The notes under the pieces were generated by a model, which saw nothing but the letters and a program-made list of their open reading frames with translations, did not search any database and was not told where the DNA came from. From positions 3,979 to 67,978 of the forward strand of contig CAJUBP010000020.1 in the NCBI GenBank assembly GCA_910584585.1: 64,000 nt of DNA. The letters run 5' to 3'. Below are positions 9,061-17,550 of the stretch, in pieces (position 1 is the stretch's first letter; every line of letters starts with the position of its first letter). Position numbers and translations under genes: made by a program. Source of the DNA: an uncultured Lachnospiraceae bacterium (GTDB lineage: Bacteria; Bacillota; Clostridia; Lachnospirales; Lachnospiraceae).

Positions 9061-10197
9061 ATGGATTTCAGAATCACAGAGGAACAGGAATTGATGGTAC
9101 AGGCAATTGAGGAAGCTTTGACACGGGAGAATTTGGAGAGTTATTTCCAGGACTGCGACAAGAATCATGAACACCCGGAGAAATTCTGGGATATTTTGAA
9201 AGAATTAGGCTGCTTTAGCATGTTCCTGCCGGAAGAAGCAGGCGGAGACGGAGAAGGGGCTGTCACCATGTTTTTGGTAATGGAAGCTCTGGGAAGATGC
9301 GGCGCTCCGGTATACCTGTTCTGGGATCATGTAAAAGCAGACGCCCTTTTGGAGAACGGAACTAAAGAGCAGATTGACAAATTTATGCCTCTGTTCTTTG
9401 AAGGACATCCGGCTTACTCCCAGGGATTTTCCGAGCCCACTGCAGGTACGGATTTATCCAGTGACACGATTTTGACCACATATACCAGGAAAAACGGCAA
9501 AGTGTACATCAACGGACATAAACACTTTATTTCCGGCGCCCAGGGAAGCGATTACTGCCTGACTTTGGCGAAAAACAGCGAGAATCCGGAGCAGCTTACC
9601 CTCTGGTTTGTGCCCACCAATGTGCCGGAATGCAAGAAAGAGCCAATGGAGACCATGGGCCTTCATATGGAAAATGTAAACGACATCTGGTTCGACAATG
9701 TGGAAATTGAAGAAAAAGATATGTTCAGCACCGAAGGAAACGGGCTGCTTGCTACATCCAAAGGCTTTGACTATGAGCGCCTCATTGACGCGTTCAACGC
9801 TTACGGCCAGGCACTCTGCGCATTTGAGGACGCGTGCCGTTACGCTAACCAGAGAGTGGCGTTCGGAAAAGAAATCGGAAAACTGCAGTTGATCCAGAAT
9901 CACATTATGGAAATGGCTATGCGTATTTACTCCATGCGGGATATGCTTCTGCACTTTGCGTGGAACAAAGACAACAATATGTTAAAGCGCGAAGAGGCTT
10001 CCATTGCAAAACAGTACTGCTCTGAGGCTGCAAATGAGGTTGTTGACCATGCAATGCAGGTAATGGCAGGAATCGGATTCTGCGGAAGCCGTGTCAGCCG
10101 TATTTACCGTGACCTGAGAATCACGCGTATTTCCGGCGGCACCGGTGAAATTCAGACCGTTATCGCAAGCAAACAGATTCTTAGAAAATATAAGTAA
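9061..10197 (+). CDS. caiA: CaiA-like acyl-CoA dehydrogenase/reductase
   Basis: 378 residues with a complete acyl-CoA dehydrogenase fold: N-terminal helical domain (EEQELMVQAIEEAL), central flavin segments (GFSEPTAGTDLSSDTILTTYTRKNGKVYINGHKHFISGA) and the C-terminal helical domain (QRVAFGKEIGKLQLIQNHI, VDHAMQVMAGIGF). It follows E. coli CaiA closely in length and local text. As in CaiA, the loop that carries the catalytic glutamate of short-chain dehydrogenases reads RISGGTGEIQ, without that glutamate. It probably reduces an enoyl-CoA with electrons from FixAB rather than oxidising an acyl-CoA. AAGGAGG precedes the ATG. Confidence 0.85.
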   Translation: MDFRITEEQELMVQAIEEALTRENLESYFQDCDKNHEHPEKFWDILKELGCFSMFLPEEAGGDGEGAVTMFLVMEALGRCGAPVYLFWDHVKADALLENGTKEQIDKFMPLFFEGHPAYSQGFSEPTAGTDLSSDTILTTYTRKNGKVYINGHKHFISGAQGSDYCLTLAKNSENPEQLTLWFVPTNVPECKKEPMETMGLHMENVNDIWFDNVEIEEKDMFSTEGNGLLATSKGFDYERLIDAFNAYGQALCAFEDACRYANQRVAFGKEIGKLQLIQNHIMEMAMRIYSMRDMLLHFAWNKDNNMLKREEASIAKQYCSEAANEVVDHAMQVMAGIGFCGSRVSRIYRDLRITRISGGTGEIQTVIASKQILRKYK

Positions 10198-10292
10198 AAA
10201 GAAACCGGATATGATACAGGCAGGGCAGAAAAGAATTCTCCAATTTTCTGCCTGTGCCTGCAAAGAACTGAAACGAAAGGATGGAAGCTATT

Positions 10293-11435
10293 ATGGAATT
10301 TAAATTAAATGATGAGCAGGAGTTGCTGCGGGACACAATCCGCGAATTTACAGAAAATGAAATTGCGCCCATTGCGGCAGAGCTGGATGAGCAGGAACGT
10401 TTTCCGGAAGAATTGATCCCCATGCTGGCAGATATCGGCGTAATGGGAATTCCGATTCCCGAGGAATACGGCGGAGTTGGAATGGGCAACTTAGATTATG
10501 TACTGGCAGTGGAAGAGATTTCGAAAGCCTGCGCCAGCACCGGCGTTACTGTTTCCGCCCATACTTCCCTGTGCTGCTGGCCGATTCTGGCATTCGGAAC
10601 TGAAGAGCAGAAACAGAAATATCTGCCGGATCTGGCAACGGGACAGAAATTGGGCGCGTTCGGCCTGACAGAGCCCAACGCCGGCACAGACGCGGCAATG
10701 CAGGCTTCCACAGCTGAGGATAAGGGAGATCACTACCTGCTCAACGGAAGCAAAATCTTCATTACCAACGGTTCTTACGCTGATGTTTATGTAGTTTTCG
10801 CAATGACAGATAAGAGCGCAGGCAATAAAGGAATCAGCGCGTTTATTCTGGAGAAAGGCATGGAAGGATTCACATTTGGAAGCAAAGAGCGCAAAATGGG
10901 TATCCGCGGCTCCGCTACCTATGAACTGGTATTTGACAATGTGAAGGTGCCGAAAGAAAATCTGCTGGGAGAAGTGGGAAAAGGATTTAAGATTGCAATG
11001 GCAACCTTAGACGGCGGAAGAATCGGAATTGCCGCTCAGGCTCTCGGAATTGCCCAGGGCGCCCTGGACGCTGCGTCAGCCTATGTGAAAGAGCGTATTC
11101 AGTTCGGCCGTCCCATCTCCGCGTTCCAGAATACACAGTTCACCCTTGCGGATATGAGAACTCGGGTGGAGGCAGCCCGTCTCCTGGTTTACCGTGCGGC
11201 TGCCAAGAAAGATGAAGGCGGAAAATATTCCGCAGAGGCTGCTATGGCAAAGCTGTTTGCTTCCGAAACGGCAAGAGACGTTACCTGCAAGGCAGTTCAG
11301 CTCTTCGGCGGATACGGCTATACCAGGGAATATCCGGTAGAGCGTATGATGCGCGACGCTAAGATTACAGAGATTTATGAAGGCACCAGCGAGGTGCAGA
11401 GAATGGTAATCGCTGCGGATATGGGAATCAGATAA
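10293..11435 (+). CDS. Short-chain acyl-CoA dehydrogenase (butyryl-CoA dehydrogenase type)
   Basis: The ATG at 10293 (MEFKLNDEQELLRDTIREF) gives 380 residues, as usual for Bcd; an ATG 12 bases earlier is also possible. The active-site loop EIYEGTSEVQRMVIA keeps the catalytic glutamate, and the flavin segments GLTEPNAGTDAAMQ and ITNGSYADVYVVFA plus QLFGGYGYTREYPVERMMRD are typical. It is therefore a distinct second dehydrogenase, unlike the CaiA-like protein just upstream. In Clostridia such enzymes form complexes with EtfAB and can bifurcate electrons to ferredoxin. The EtfA/EtfB pair at the window start is the natural candidate partner; this pairing is inferred from co-location. Confidence 0.85.
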   Translation: MEFKLNDEQELLRDTIREFTENEIAPIAAELDEQERFPEELIPMLADIGVMGIPIPEEYGGVGMGNLDYVLAVEEISKACASTGVTVSAHTSLCCWPILAFGTEEQKQKYLPDLATGQKLGAFGLTEPNAGTDAAMQASTAEDKGDHYLLNGSKIFITNGSYADVYVVFAMTDKSAGNKGISAFILEKGMEGFTFGSKERKMGIRGSATYELVFDNVKVPKENLLGEVGKGFKIAMATLDGGRIGIAAQALGIAQGALDAASAYVKERIQFGRPISAFQNTQFTLADMRTRVEAARLLVYRAAAKKDEGGKYSAEAAMAKLFASETARDVTCKAVQLFGGYGYTREYPVERMMRDAKITEIYEGTSEVQRMVIAADMGIR

Positions 11436-11455
11436 ACAACCGAAGGAGGAAAGCT

Positions 11456-11563
11456 ATGGGTGAAATTATTTTTTCTATCTGTATTGGGGGCTTTCTGGTA
11501 GTGTCAGGAATTGCCATGAACCTGATTCTTAAGAATGAAGAAAAGAAAAATAATATTAATTAA
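11456..11563 (+). CDS. Small single-span membrane peptide before the symporter
   Basis: A 35-residue ORF begins at an ATG directly after AAGGAGGAAAGCT. It has a hydrophobic segment (about residues 4-25) and a basic, polar tail ending KNEEKKNNIN. It lies between the Bcd-like gene and an SSS-family symporter. Short accessory peptides encoded just upstream of sodium:solute symporters are known in several bacteria, so a role in assembly or function of the downstream transporter is likely. No specific family can be proved from so short a sequence. Confidence 0.7.
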   Translation: MGEIIFSICIGGFLVVSGIAMNLILKNEEKKNNIN

Positions 11564-11655
11564 CGTGGCTTCCTGAAACTTATCGCTGTCAGGCGCAGAT
11601 GATTGTCAGTCGTCTGTGCCCGGCGGCAGGAAGGACCCCAAGCGGAGGTGAGGAT

Positions 11656-13269
11656 GTGAACATATTTTTAATTGGAGTAATTGTCAGCATTATCGTATAT
11701 CTGGTGGTGGGGCTGTATGCCGGCCGGCAGGTGAAGGATGTGAATGATTACTATGTCAGCGGCCGGAATGCGCCGACGCTTCTGATATCGGGAACGCTGT
11801 TTGCTTCCATGCTGTCAGTCAATGGGTTTATGGGTGATCAGGGCTGGTGTTATACTGGAAATATTACGTCTCTGGTATTTTTAAATTCTCTCTGTGCCTG
11901 CGGATATGTCTTCGGCCCTCTGGTATTTGGACGGTATTTGAGACGATCGGAGTGCACCACCATGCCGGAATATTTCGGCACCCGCTACAAAGACCCGAAA
12001 ATCCGCCGCGTGGCTGCCGTTATTACGATTGTGTCGCTGACAGCTTATCTGTTGGCGTGTATTACAGGGGTAGGCATCTTAATGCAGGAGCTGACCGGTT
12101 TTTCCTATGAGGTCTGCCTGCTGCTGGCCTGGGGATGCTTTACTGCGTTTACCTTTTATTCCGGGTCAAAAGGAGTGGTTCTCACTGATACCATTATGTT
12201 TCTGGTATTTCTGTTTGCGGCAATTCTCTCAGGTCCTGTGATTTTCAGAGCCCAGGGAGGGCTTTCGGAGCTTCTTGCAAATCTGATGAATAATCCGGCG
12301 CTGCCGGAAGGTCTTTTGGATTTTCATGGAAATATTGCTGGAACCGGAGCCCAGGATGTATTTGGGGCAATGATGTATGCCATTACCATGGGGATTATCT
12401 GGTTTATTACCGTGGCAGTGTCTCCCTGGCAGGCGGGCCGGAACCTGATGGCCAAAAGCGAGCATGTGACCTTCCGTTCTGGAGTGGTTGCCGCCATCTG
12501 CACTGTGATTTTTCTGATGTACTTAAACCTGCAGTCTGTGGCTGTGCTGAACTTAAACGGAGCATTGGAAGATCCCCAGAGAGTTCTGATCTGGGCGTCC
12601 TTTGAGGTGCTTCCCAAATTGCTGGGAACGCTGCTGCTGGCAGGGATTATGGCGGCTGGATTATCCAGCGCTTCCACCTTTTTATCCGTCATCGGATTCT
12701 CCGTGACTTCTGACATTATTAAGAAAGATTTTAAAGATGAGGCGGCGCAGCTTCGGTTCAGCCGTATCGTAATGCTTGTAGTTGGGGTGCTTGCATTGGT
12801 ACTGGCTTATATGGGACTGGGCGGAATCCGGGTGATTTCATGGTTTGCCTCCACAATTATTGCTGCAAGCTGGGTGGTTCCCGGGGTAGGAAGCATTTTG
12901 AGCAAAAAGCTTTCTGCCACAGGCGCGCGGTATTCCATGATTGCTGGATTTTTGGGATTTATGGTTACCAAATGTCTGGCGGGCTTTGGGATACAGCCCT
13001 TTGCGTCACTGTTTGTGAATTTCCTGGATCCATTTTTTATCGGTCTGTATCTCAGTCTGATATTTGCGGTAATCGGAAGCAAGCTTCATCCGGTGGGAAA
13101 GGAAGAGGCGGAGTACCGCAAAGAGCTCTTAGTGCTGCCGGAATCGGAAAAGTCGGCGGCAGAGTACAAGCGTGACCGGATGTATGGATATTTACTGATA
13201 GCAGTGGGAATCGGGACTACTTGTTTCCTGCTGTTTGGATGGGCGCTGCCCTATAACGGTTTGCTGTAA
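11656..13269 (+). CDS. Sodium:solute symporter (SSS family)
   Basis: The start is set at GTG 11656 (VNIFLIGVIVSII) because GGAGGTGAG lies immediately before it, giving 537 residues with about 13 membrane segments. SSS features are the N-terminal YVSGRNAPTLLISGTLFASMLSVNGFMGDQGWCY with its first sodium-site region, GSKGVVLTDTIMFLVF, and GIMAAGLSSASTFLSVIGFSVTSDI with the conserved SSAST serines. It is the most likely importer of the operon's substrate; cai systems usually use a BCCT carrier instead, so the substrate may not be a quaternary ammonium compound. The final 45 bases are followed by a diverged second copy of the same 3-prime end (13279-13326). Confidence 0.85.
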   Translation: MNIFLIGVIVSIIVYLVVGLYAGRQVKDVNDYYVSGRNAPTLLISGTLFASMLSVNGFMGDQGWCYTGNITSLVFLNSLCACGYVFGPLVFGRYLRRSECTTMPEYFGTRYKDPKIRRVAAVITIVSLTAYLLACITGVGILMQELTGFSYEVCLLLAWGCFTAFTFYSGSKGVVLTDTIMFLVFLFAAILSGPVIFRAQGGLSELLANLMNNPALPEGLLDFHGNIAGTGAQDVFGAMMYAITMGIIWFITVAVSPWQAGRNLMAKSEHVTFRSGVVAAICTVIFLMYLNLQSVAVLNLNGALEDPQRVLIWASFEVLPKLLGTLLLAGIMAAGLSSASTFLSVIGFSVTSDIIKKDFKDEAAQLRFSRIVMLVVGVLALVLAYMGLGGIRVISWFASTIIAASWVVPGVGSILSKKLSATGARYSMIAGFLGFMVTKCLAGFGIQPFASLFVNFLDPFFIGLYLSLIFAVIGSKLHPVGKEEAEYRKELLVLPESEKSAAEYKRDRMYGYLLIAVGIGTTCFLLFGWALPYNGLL

Positions 13270-13278
13270 AGTGTGATA

Positions 13279-13326
13279 TGTTTCCTGCTGTTTGGATGGG
13301 CATTGCCCGATAATGGGATACTGTGA
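13279..13326 (+). repeat. Second copy of the symporter gene 3-prime end
   Basis: Bases 13222-13266 (encoding CFLLFGWALPYNGLL) recur at 13279-13323, in the same frame after a period of 57 bases, encoding CFLLFGWALPDNGIL and ending in a TGA that overlaps the ATG of the next gene (TGATG). I count about 37 of 45 matching bases. The second copy looks like the ancestral coupled gene end, now cut off by a new TAA at 13267. Confidence 0.85.
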
Positions 13327-14186
13327 TGAAAAAAGAGTTGGGTTCATTGAAGAGCTGGGGCTTCCTGATGGGAGGCAATCTGCTGTACGCGCTGGCTTTG
13401 GCGCTGTTTCTGACTGGAAATAATATTGCGGCGGGAGGCCTTGCGGGAATTGCAGTGGTGCTCTGCAGTTTCCTGCCGCTGGGAGTGGGAATGCTGACTT
13501 TGGTTATGAATATTCCCATTCTGGCCAGCGCGGTTGTAATTAAAGGATGGCGGTATACCATAGGCACCATTGTCGCGGCGTTTTTGTATTCATTTACGGT
13601 GGAGATTCTTGACCGGATGATGCCGACGCTGACGGATGAACCGCTGGTGGCAGCTATTTTCGGCGGGGTGCTCTACGGAATCGGCATGACGCTGCTTACC
13701 GTCGGTAATGTGTCGGTGGGAGGCACGGATCTTTTGTGCCGTCTGCTGAATGAAAAGATACCGTCTTTAAGCGTTGCCAGACTGAGCCTGTTTATCGACG
13801 GGGGCATTGTGGTTCTGGCGATGCTGGTATTTGGAAATGTGGAAGTGGGGCTGTATGCCATTGTGACAATTTTTGTTTGTTCCACGGTGGCTGACCGGGT
13901 GCTTCTGGGCATTGGACGGGGAAGCATCTGCCTTGTGGTCAGCGGGAAAGACGCGAAAGAAATTGCGTATCCTCTGATGGAGAAGCTGGGGCGGGCAGTG
14001 ACCCGCTGGGACAGCAATGGCATGTATACCGGTGAAGAAAGAAATGTTTTGATGGTGGCGGTGCGTCCCCGGGAAGTGTTTCAGGTGAAAACGCTTTTGA
14101 AGGAATTAGACCCCAGCGCTTTTGTGGTGGTGGTTCCGGCGAACGAGCTTATCGGAGGGCATTTCAGCGGAAGTAAAATAACTTGA
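13326..14186 (+). CDS. YitT family membrane protein (DUF161 + DUF2179)
   Basis: 286 residues from the ATG at 13326, which overlaps the TGA of the duplicated symporter tail; an adjacent GTG at 13323 is possible. Five or six hydrophobic segments fill residues 10-200, with the family's GNNIAAGGLAGIAVVL and GVLYGIGMTLLTVGNVSVGGTDLL motifs, followed by a soluble C-terminal domain (MYTGEERNVLMVAVRPREVFQVKTLL) typical of DUF2179. YitT proteins are widespread in Firmicutes and their transported substrate, if any, is not established. No strong ribosome site is present, consistent with translational coupling to the upstream frame before it was truncated. Confidence 0.85.
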   Translation: MKKELGSLKSWGFLMGGNLLYALALALFLTGNNIAAGGLAGIAVVLCSFLPLGVGMLTLVMNIPILASAVVIKGWRYTIGTIVAAFLYSFTVEILDRMMPTLTDEPLVAAIFGGVLYGIGMTLLTVGNVSVGGTDLLCRLLNEKIPSLSVARLSLFIDGGIVVLAMLVFGNVEVGLYAIVTIFVCSTVADRVLLGIGRGSICLVVSGKDAKEIAYPLMEKLGRAVTRWDSNGMYTGEERNVLMVAVRPREVFQVKTLLKELDPSAFVVVVPANELIGGHFSGSKIT

Positions 14187-14257
14187 TTGGGAGCGGTTTT
14201 GGGGCCCGGGAAACGGGAGATTCGGAACGCTGCCGAGATAAAACTAGGAGGAAGACT

Positions 14258-15538
14258 ATGGCTAAGACAAAAAACAGTGCAAAAATTATTACGCTTATTC
14301 TGATGATGCTGTCTTTGAACACCATCTATGTGCTGCCTTATCTGATGTACACTTATTATACGCCTCTGCAGGAAGCAATGCGTCTGGTAGGGCAGGACGC
14401 GGCTTACGGAAAACTGCTGAATGTGTATGGAATCGCGAATGTGATTTTATATCTGCCCGGCGGGTGGATTGCGGATAAATTTGACGCGAAGAAACTTTTG
14501 ATTATCTCTATGATCGGCACAGGCGCTTTGGGACTGTGGGAAGCAACCTGGCCAAGCTATACCATGCTGATGGTGATTCATGTGGCGTGGGCGTTTACCA
14601 CAGTGCTTACCTACTGGTCCGCATCCATCAAATGTATCAACCTGATTGCAGGTTCTGATGAGCAGGGCAGTATGTTCGGAACCCTGGAGGCAGGGCGCGG
14701 GATTGTAGGAATTGTCCTGACATCTTTCTTCGTGGCTATTTTTACAAAGTTTTCCGCAGACAGCGCAAAGGCTATGAGTTATGTGGTGGCTTCCTGCAGT
14801 ATCGTTATGATTCTGGTTGGCGTTGCAATGATTTTCCTGATGCCGAAGACCAGCAGCGACGGTTCCACCAATGAAGGGCTTGTGGACAGTATCAAGGCTA
14901 TGCTGTTTGCCTTCAAGCTGCCCATTACATATCTTCTGGCAGGGATGATCTGCGGTGCCTGCGTGGCACAGGCGGGAATTTCTTATCTTGCGCCTTATCT
15001 GGCCAATGTCTGCGGCATGGATCAGAACATGACGGTTATTTTCGCAAATTACAACCGGACAGTCTGCACATTAATCGGCGCCGGCGTTTCCGCGATTGCG
15101 GCAAAGAAAATGGGACGTTCCAGCAAGTTTATGATTTACGCGGGAATCGGTTCTATCGTAAGTTATCTTGCATTGATCCTGGTTCCGGGTTCTGCGGCAA
15201 CGATGTATCCGATTATGATCATTATGATCTTTTCTACCTTATGTTATCCGGTGTTCCGTGCCCTGTATTATGCGGTAATTGATGAGATCGGAACATCCAA
15301 GAACCAGGTGGGCAGCGTTATCGGTATCGCTTCCCTGATCGGATTTTTGCCGGACACGTTCTATACTTCTGTGTGCGGCGCCCAGATTGAAGCGGATCCG
15401 GTGGGCGGATATCGTTTTGTGTTTATTACCTGTATGGCTGCTATGGCCCTTGGACTGGTGTGCGCAGTGATCAGCGACCGTCTGGTGCTGAAATACAGAA
15501 AGACGCCGGAATACCAGGCAACCTTGAAGGAGGGTTAA
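14258..15538 (+). CDS. MFS transporter
   Basis: The ATG at 14258 follows AGGAGGAAGACT and gives 426 residues with about 12 hydrophobic segments. The first cytoplasmic loop carries the MFS-type signature as GGWIADKFDAKKLLIISMIGTG, with a weaker equivalent in the second half near GRSSKFMIYAGIGSIVSYLAL. The central hydrophilic loop is short. It lies between YitT and an esterase in the catabolic operon, so it could import the substrate or export a product; this is a second transporter besides the SSS symporter. No finer subfamily can be assigned by eye. Confidence 0.82.
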   Translation: MAKTKNSAKIITLILMMLSLNTIYVLPYLMYTYYTPLQEAMRLVGQDAAYGKLLNVYGIANVILYLPGGWIADKFDAKKLLIISMIGTGALGLWEATWPSYTMLMVIHVAWAFTTVLTYWSASIKCINLIAGSDEQGSMFGTLEAGRGIVGIVLTSFFVAIFTKFSADSAKAMSYVVASCSIVMILVGVAMIFLMPKTSSDGSTNEGLVDSIKAMLFAFKLPITYLLAGMICGACVAQAGISYLAPYLANVCGMDQNMTVIFANYNRTVCTLIGAGVSAIAAKKMGRSSKFMIYAGIGSIVSYLALILVPGSAATMYPIMIIMIFSTLCYPVFRALYYAVIDEIGTSKNQVGSVIGIASLIGFLPDTFYTSVCGAQIEADPVGGYRFVFITCMAAMALGLVCAVISDRLVLKYRKTPEYQATLKEG

Positions 15539-15539
15539 T

Positions 15540-16556
15540 ATGTACGAATTTAAAATGCCGGAATGCCAAGTGAATATGGAAATCAATAAGCCGGATCCCT
15601 ATCCCCTGCTGTCGGAAGGAATGAAACGGGTCATTGACTATCAGGCGGAACATTCCAAAGATGCTTTTGACACCAACTGCAGTTGGACGGAGCTTCGGGA
15701 AAAATATATTGAAGAGCGTAAATTCTGGAACGAAGGCGGGCCGGAGCCTTTCAAAGTTGTCAATACGGAAGTGGAAGGCCCCATCGGGCCGGTTCCGGTG
15801 CGGGTGTACTACCCGGATGAGAAGCCGGACAGAAACGCGCTGGTGTTTATCCATGGAGGCGGATTTACAGTTGGAAGTAACGACACCCACGACCGGATGA
15901 TGCGTTGCATTATGGAATCCGGCGATTGTGTGGTGATTGGCGTGGACTATCATCTGGCGCCGGAAGCCAAATTCCCCATTCCGCTGTATGAATCTGCGGC
16001 AGTGATCCGTCATTTCCATGAAAATGCCCGGCAGTACAACATTTCTCCGGATAAAATGGCAATTGCCGGTGATTCCGGCGGCGCCAATCTTGCCCTGGCG
16101 GCCAACCTGTATCTGAGAGACGCCTTCGGCGGCAACGATTATATCAGTGCGCTTCTGCTCTATTATGGAAGCTACGGCATGTTTGACGGATATTCCTGGA
16201 GACTGAACGGAACGGCTTTGGACGGTATGACTAAGGCGGATATGCTGGCCTATGTCAGCTATTATCTGGAAGAGGGGATGGCGGATATGGAAAATCCCTA
16301 TTTCTCCACCCTGAACAATGACCTGACCCACGGGGTTCCCGCAACTTATCTCTGCTGCGGGGAATTAGATCCTCTGCTGGGCGATTCTCAGGCCCTCCAT
16401 GCCATCTTAAAGAGCCGGGGAGTACATACAAAGCTGGAGACTGTGCCCGGCGTACTCCATGCGTTTATGCATTACGGCCGTATGATGGAAGAGGCGGTTC
16501 ACTGCCTGAAAGAAAGCGGAGAATTCTACGTATCGGTGCGTAAAGGAGAAAATTAA
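15540..16556 (+). CDS. Alpha/beta hydrolase (hormone-sensitive-lipase type esterase)
   Basis: 338 residues with the HSL/acetyl-esterase hallmarks: the oxyanion motif HGGG in VFIHGGGFTVGS (around residue 102) and the nucleophile elbow GDSGGAN (serine near 180). The acid in GELDPLLGDS and the histidine in GVLHAFMHYGRM complete the triad. No signal peptide is present, so it is cytoplasmic. It starts two bases after the MFS gene with AAGGAGG overlapping that gene's end, and is the last gene of the rightward operon. A carboxylesterase here suggests that the pathway may receive an ester which is split before CoA activation; that is inference from context. Confidence 0.87.
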   Translation: MYEFKMPECQVNMEINKPDPYPLLSEGMKRVIDYQAEHSKDAFDTNCSWTELREKYIEERKFWNEGGPEPFKVVNTEVEGPIGPVPVRVYYPDEKPDRNALVFIHGGGFTVGSNDTHDRMMRCIMESGDCVVIGVDYHLAPEAKFPIPLYESAAVIRHFHENARQYNISPDKMAIAGDSGGANLALAANLYLRDAFGGNDYISALLLYYGSYGMFDGYSWRLNGTALDGMTKADMLAYVSYYLEEGMADMENPYFSTLNNDLTHGVPATYLCCGELDPLLGDSQALHAILKSRGVHTKLETVPGVLHAFMHYGRMMEEAVHCLKESGEFYVSVRKGEN

Positions 16557-16597
16557 AAATAGCGTTGAATGATATTCCGACTGTACAGGAGGAATAA

Positions 16598-16664
16598 ATA
16601 AAAAAGCGTCGCTGTACCACCCGGCTGTTTCCTGGCCAAGGTTGGGTGCAGCGACGCTTTTTTA
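16598..16664. terminator. Strong hairpin terminator after the esterase
   Basis: The arms AAAAAAGCGTCGCTG (from 16600) and CAGCGACGCTTTTTT (16649-16663) pair fully, flanking a loop of about 35 bases, and end in a T run on both strands. It closes the operon that starts at 4962 and can work in both directions. An AGGAGG-like string at 16587 just before it has no start codon behind it. Confidence 0.9.
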
Positions 16665-16671
16665 TTGTCTG

Positions 16672-17312
16672 TATAATGAGGTTAAAACCCTCGCTTTCAG
16701 GCGAAACTTTTAGGTCAACCCCGTATCTTCAAGTTTAGAATAAGGTAAAAACACAAATACTAAACTTGAGGTGAAGAATATGGATTATTACAGAAAAACG
16801 TCACATTGTACGTATGACATCAAGTATCATTTAGTATGGATTACGAAATATAGGAAACCTGTAATTACAGGACAAATAGCAGTTCGGACAAGGGAATTGA
16901 TAAGACTCGCCTGCCAGAGTAATGAAGTGGAGATTCTGGCAGGGCATGTAGGCGCCGACCATATCCATATGTTGTTGTCTGTCCCACCATACTTGTCGGC
17001 GAGTAAATTAGTTCAGTATATCAAAGGGAACACTTCCAGAAAATTGCAGATGGAGTATAAAGAATTGAATAAACAATTCTGGGGGCAGCATTTGTGGGCA
17101 AGGGGATATTTTGTGGCAAGCAGTGGGAATGTAACGGATGAAGTCATCAAAGAGTACATCCAGAATCAGGACTTACAGGAGAACAGCAAATCAGACAATT
17201 TCGAAATAGGATAAGAGAAGAATGGGAAGAGATAGCCTAGAAAATGTGCAACTTTAGGCTGCTTCAGCAACAAGATAAACCTACCGGCTTTAGCCGGTAG
17301 GTTCAATTATCT
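16672..17312 (+). mobile_element. IS200/IS605-type insertion element (tnpA only)
   Basis: The element is bounded on the left by a folded region near 16679-16720 (AAAACC-CTCGC ... GCGAAACTTTT) and on the right by a near-perfect hairpin, AACCTACCGGC (17278-17288) with GCCGGTAGGTT (17293-17303). Such subterminal hairpins, in place of terminal inverted repeats, are how TnpA recognises these elements. Only tnpA lies between them, as in the IS200 group. It inserted directly behind the esterase terminator. Exact ends are approximate because these elements make no target duplication. Confidence 0.8.
16780..17214 (+). CDS. tnpA: IS200/IS605 family transposase TnpA
   Basis: The ATG at 16780 follows GAGGTGAAGA and gives 144 residues, the normal size for TnpA. 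It is a Y1 HUH single-strand transposase: the metal-binding HUH motif is HIHML in GADHIHMLLSVPP, and the catalytic tyrosine is in VIKEYIQNQ near residue 128. The opening SHCTYDIKYHLVWITKYRKPVI and SKLVQYIKGNTSRKLQ are also family hallmarks. The gene looks intact, and both end hairpins are present, so the element may still be active. Confidence 0.93.
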   Translation: MDYYRKTSHCTYDIKYHLVWITKYRKPVITGQIAVRTRELIRLACQSNEVEILAGHVGADHIHMLLSVPPYLSASKLVQYIKGNTSRKLQMEYKELNKQFWGQHLWARGYFVASSGNVTDEVIKEYIQNQDLQENSKSDNFEIG

Positions 17313-17336
17313 AAGGAACTTATACTTCGATACACA

Positions 17337-17516
17337 GGAAAGGCAGGATGGCACTTTGCCTAAGCAAACGATTCATGGGCGTCTTTAGTAAAAGCGAAAT
17401 CCACTGCTTACGAAGACTTAGGAAGGAAGGCTTTCCTGACTTTCTTAGTCTACGTTAGCAGTTAGTTCGCCGGAACGTTGCCCAGTTTGTGTGGCAAAGG
17501 GCCATCCTGCCTTTCC
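17337..17516. repeat. 180-bp long palindromic element (MITE-like or structured RNA)
   Basis: The outer arms are 17337-17360 and 17493-17516; 23 of 24 bases pair (one mismatch). Inside, 17405-17425 is again largely complementary to 17440-17460 (about 16 of 21), and 17430-17441 pairs around the loop. The whole 180 bases can fold as one long interrupted hairpin. No T run follows it, so it is not a simple terminator, and no reading frame fills it. It lies between the IS200 element and the end of the LacI-type gene. Confidence 0.75.
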
Positions 17517-17550
17517 GTCCGTGCCCCAATATGATGCTTTGTTATATACG

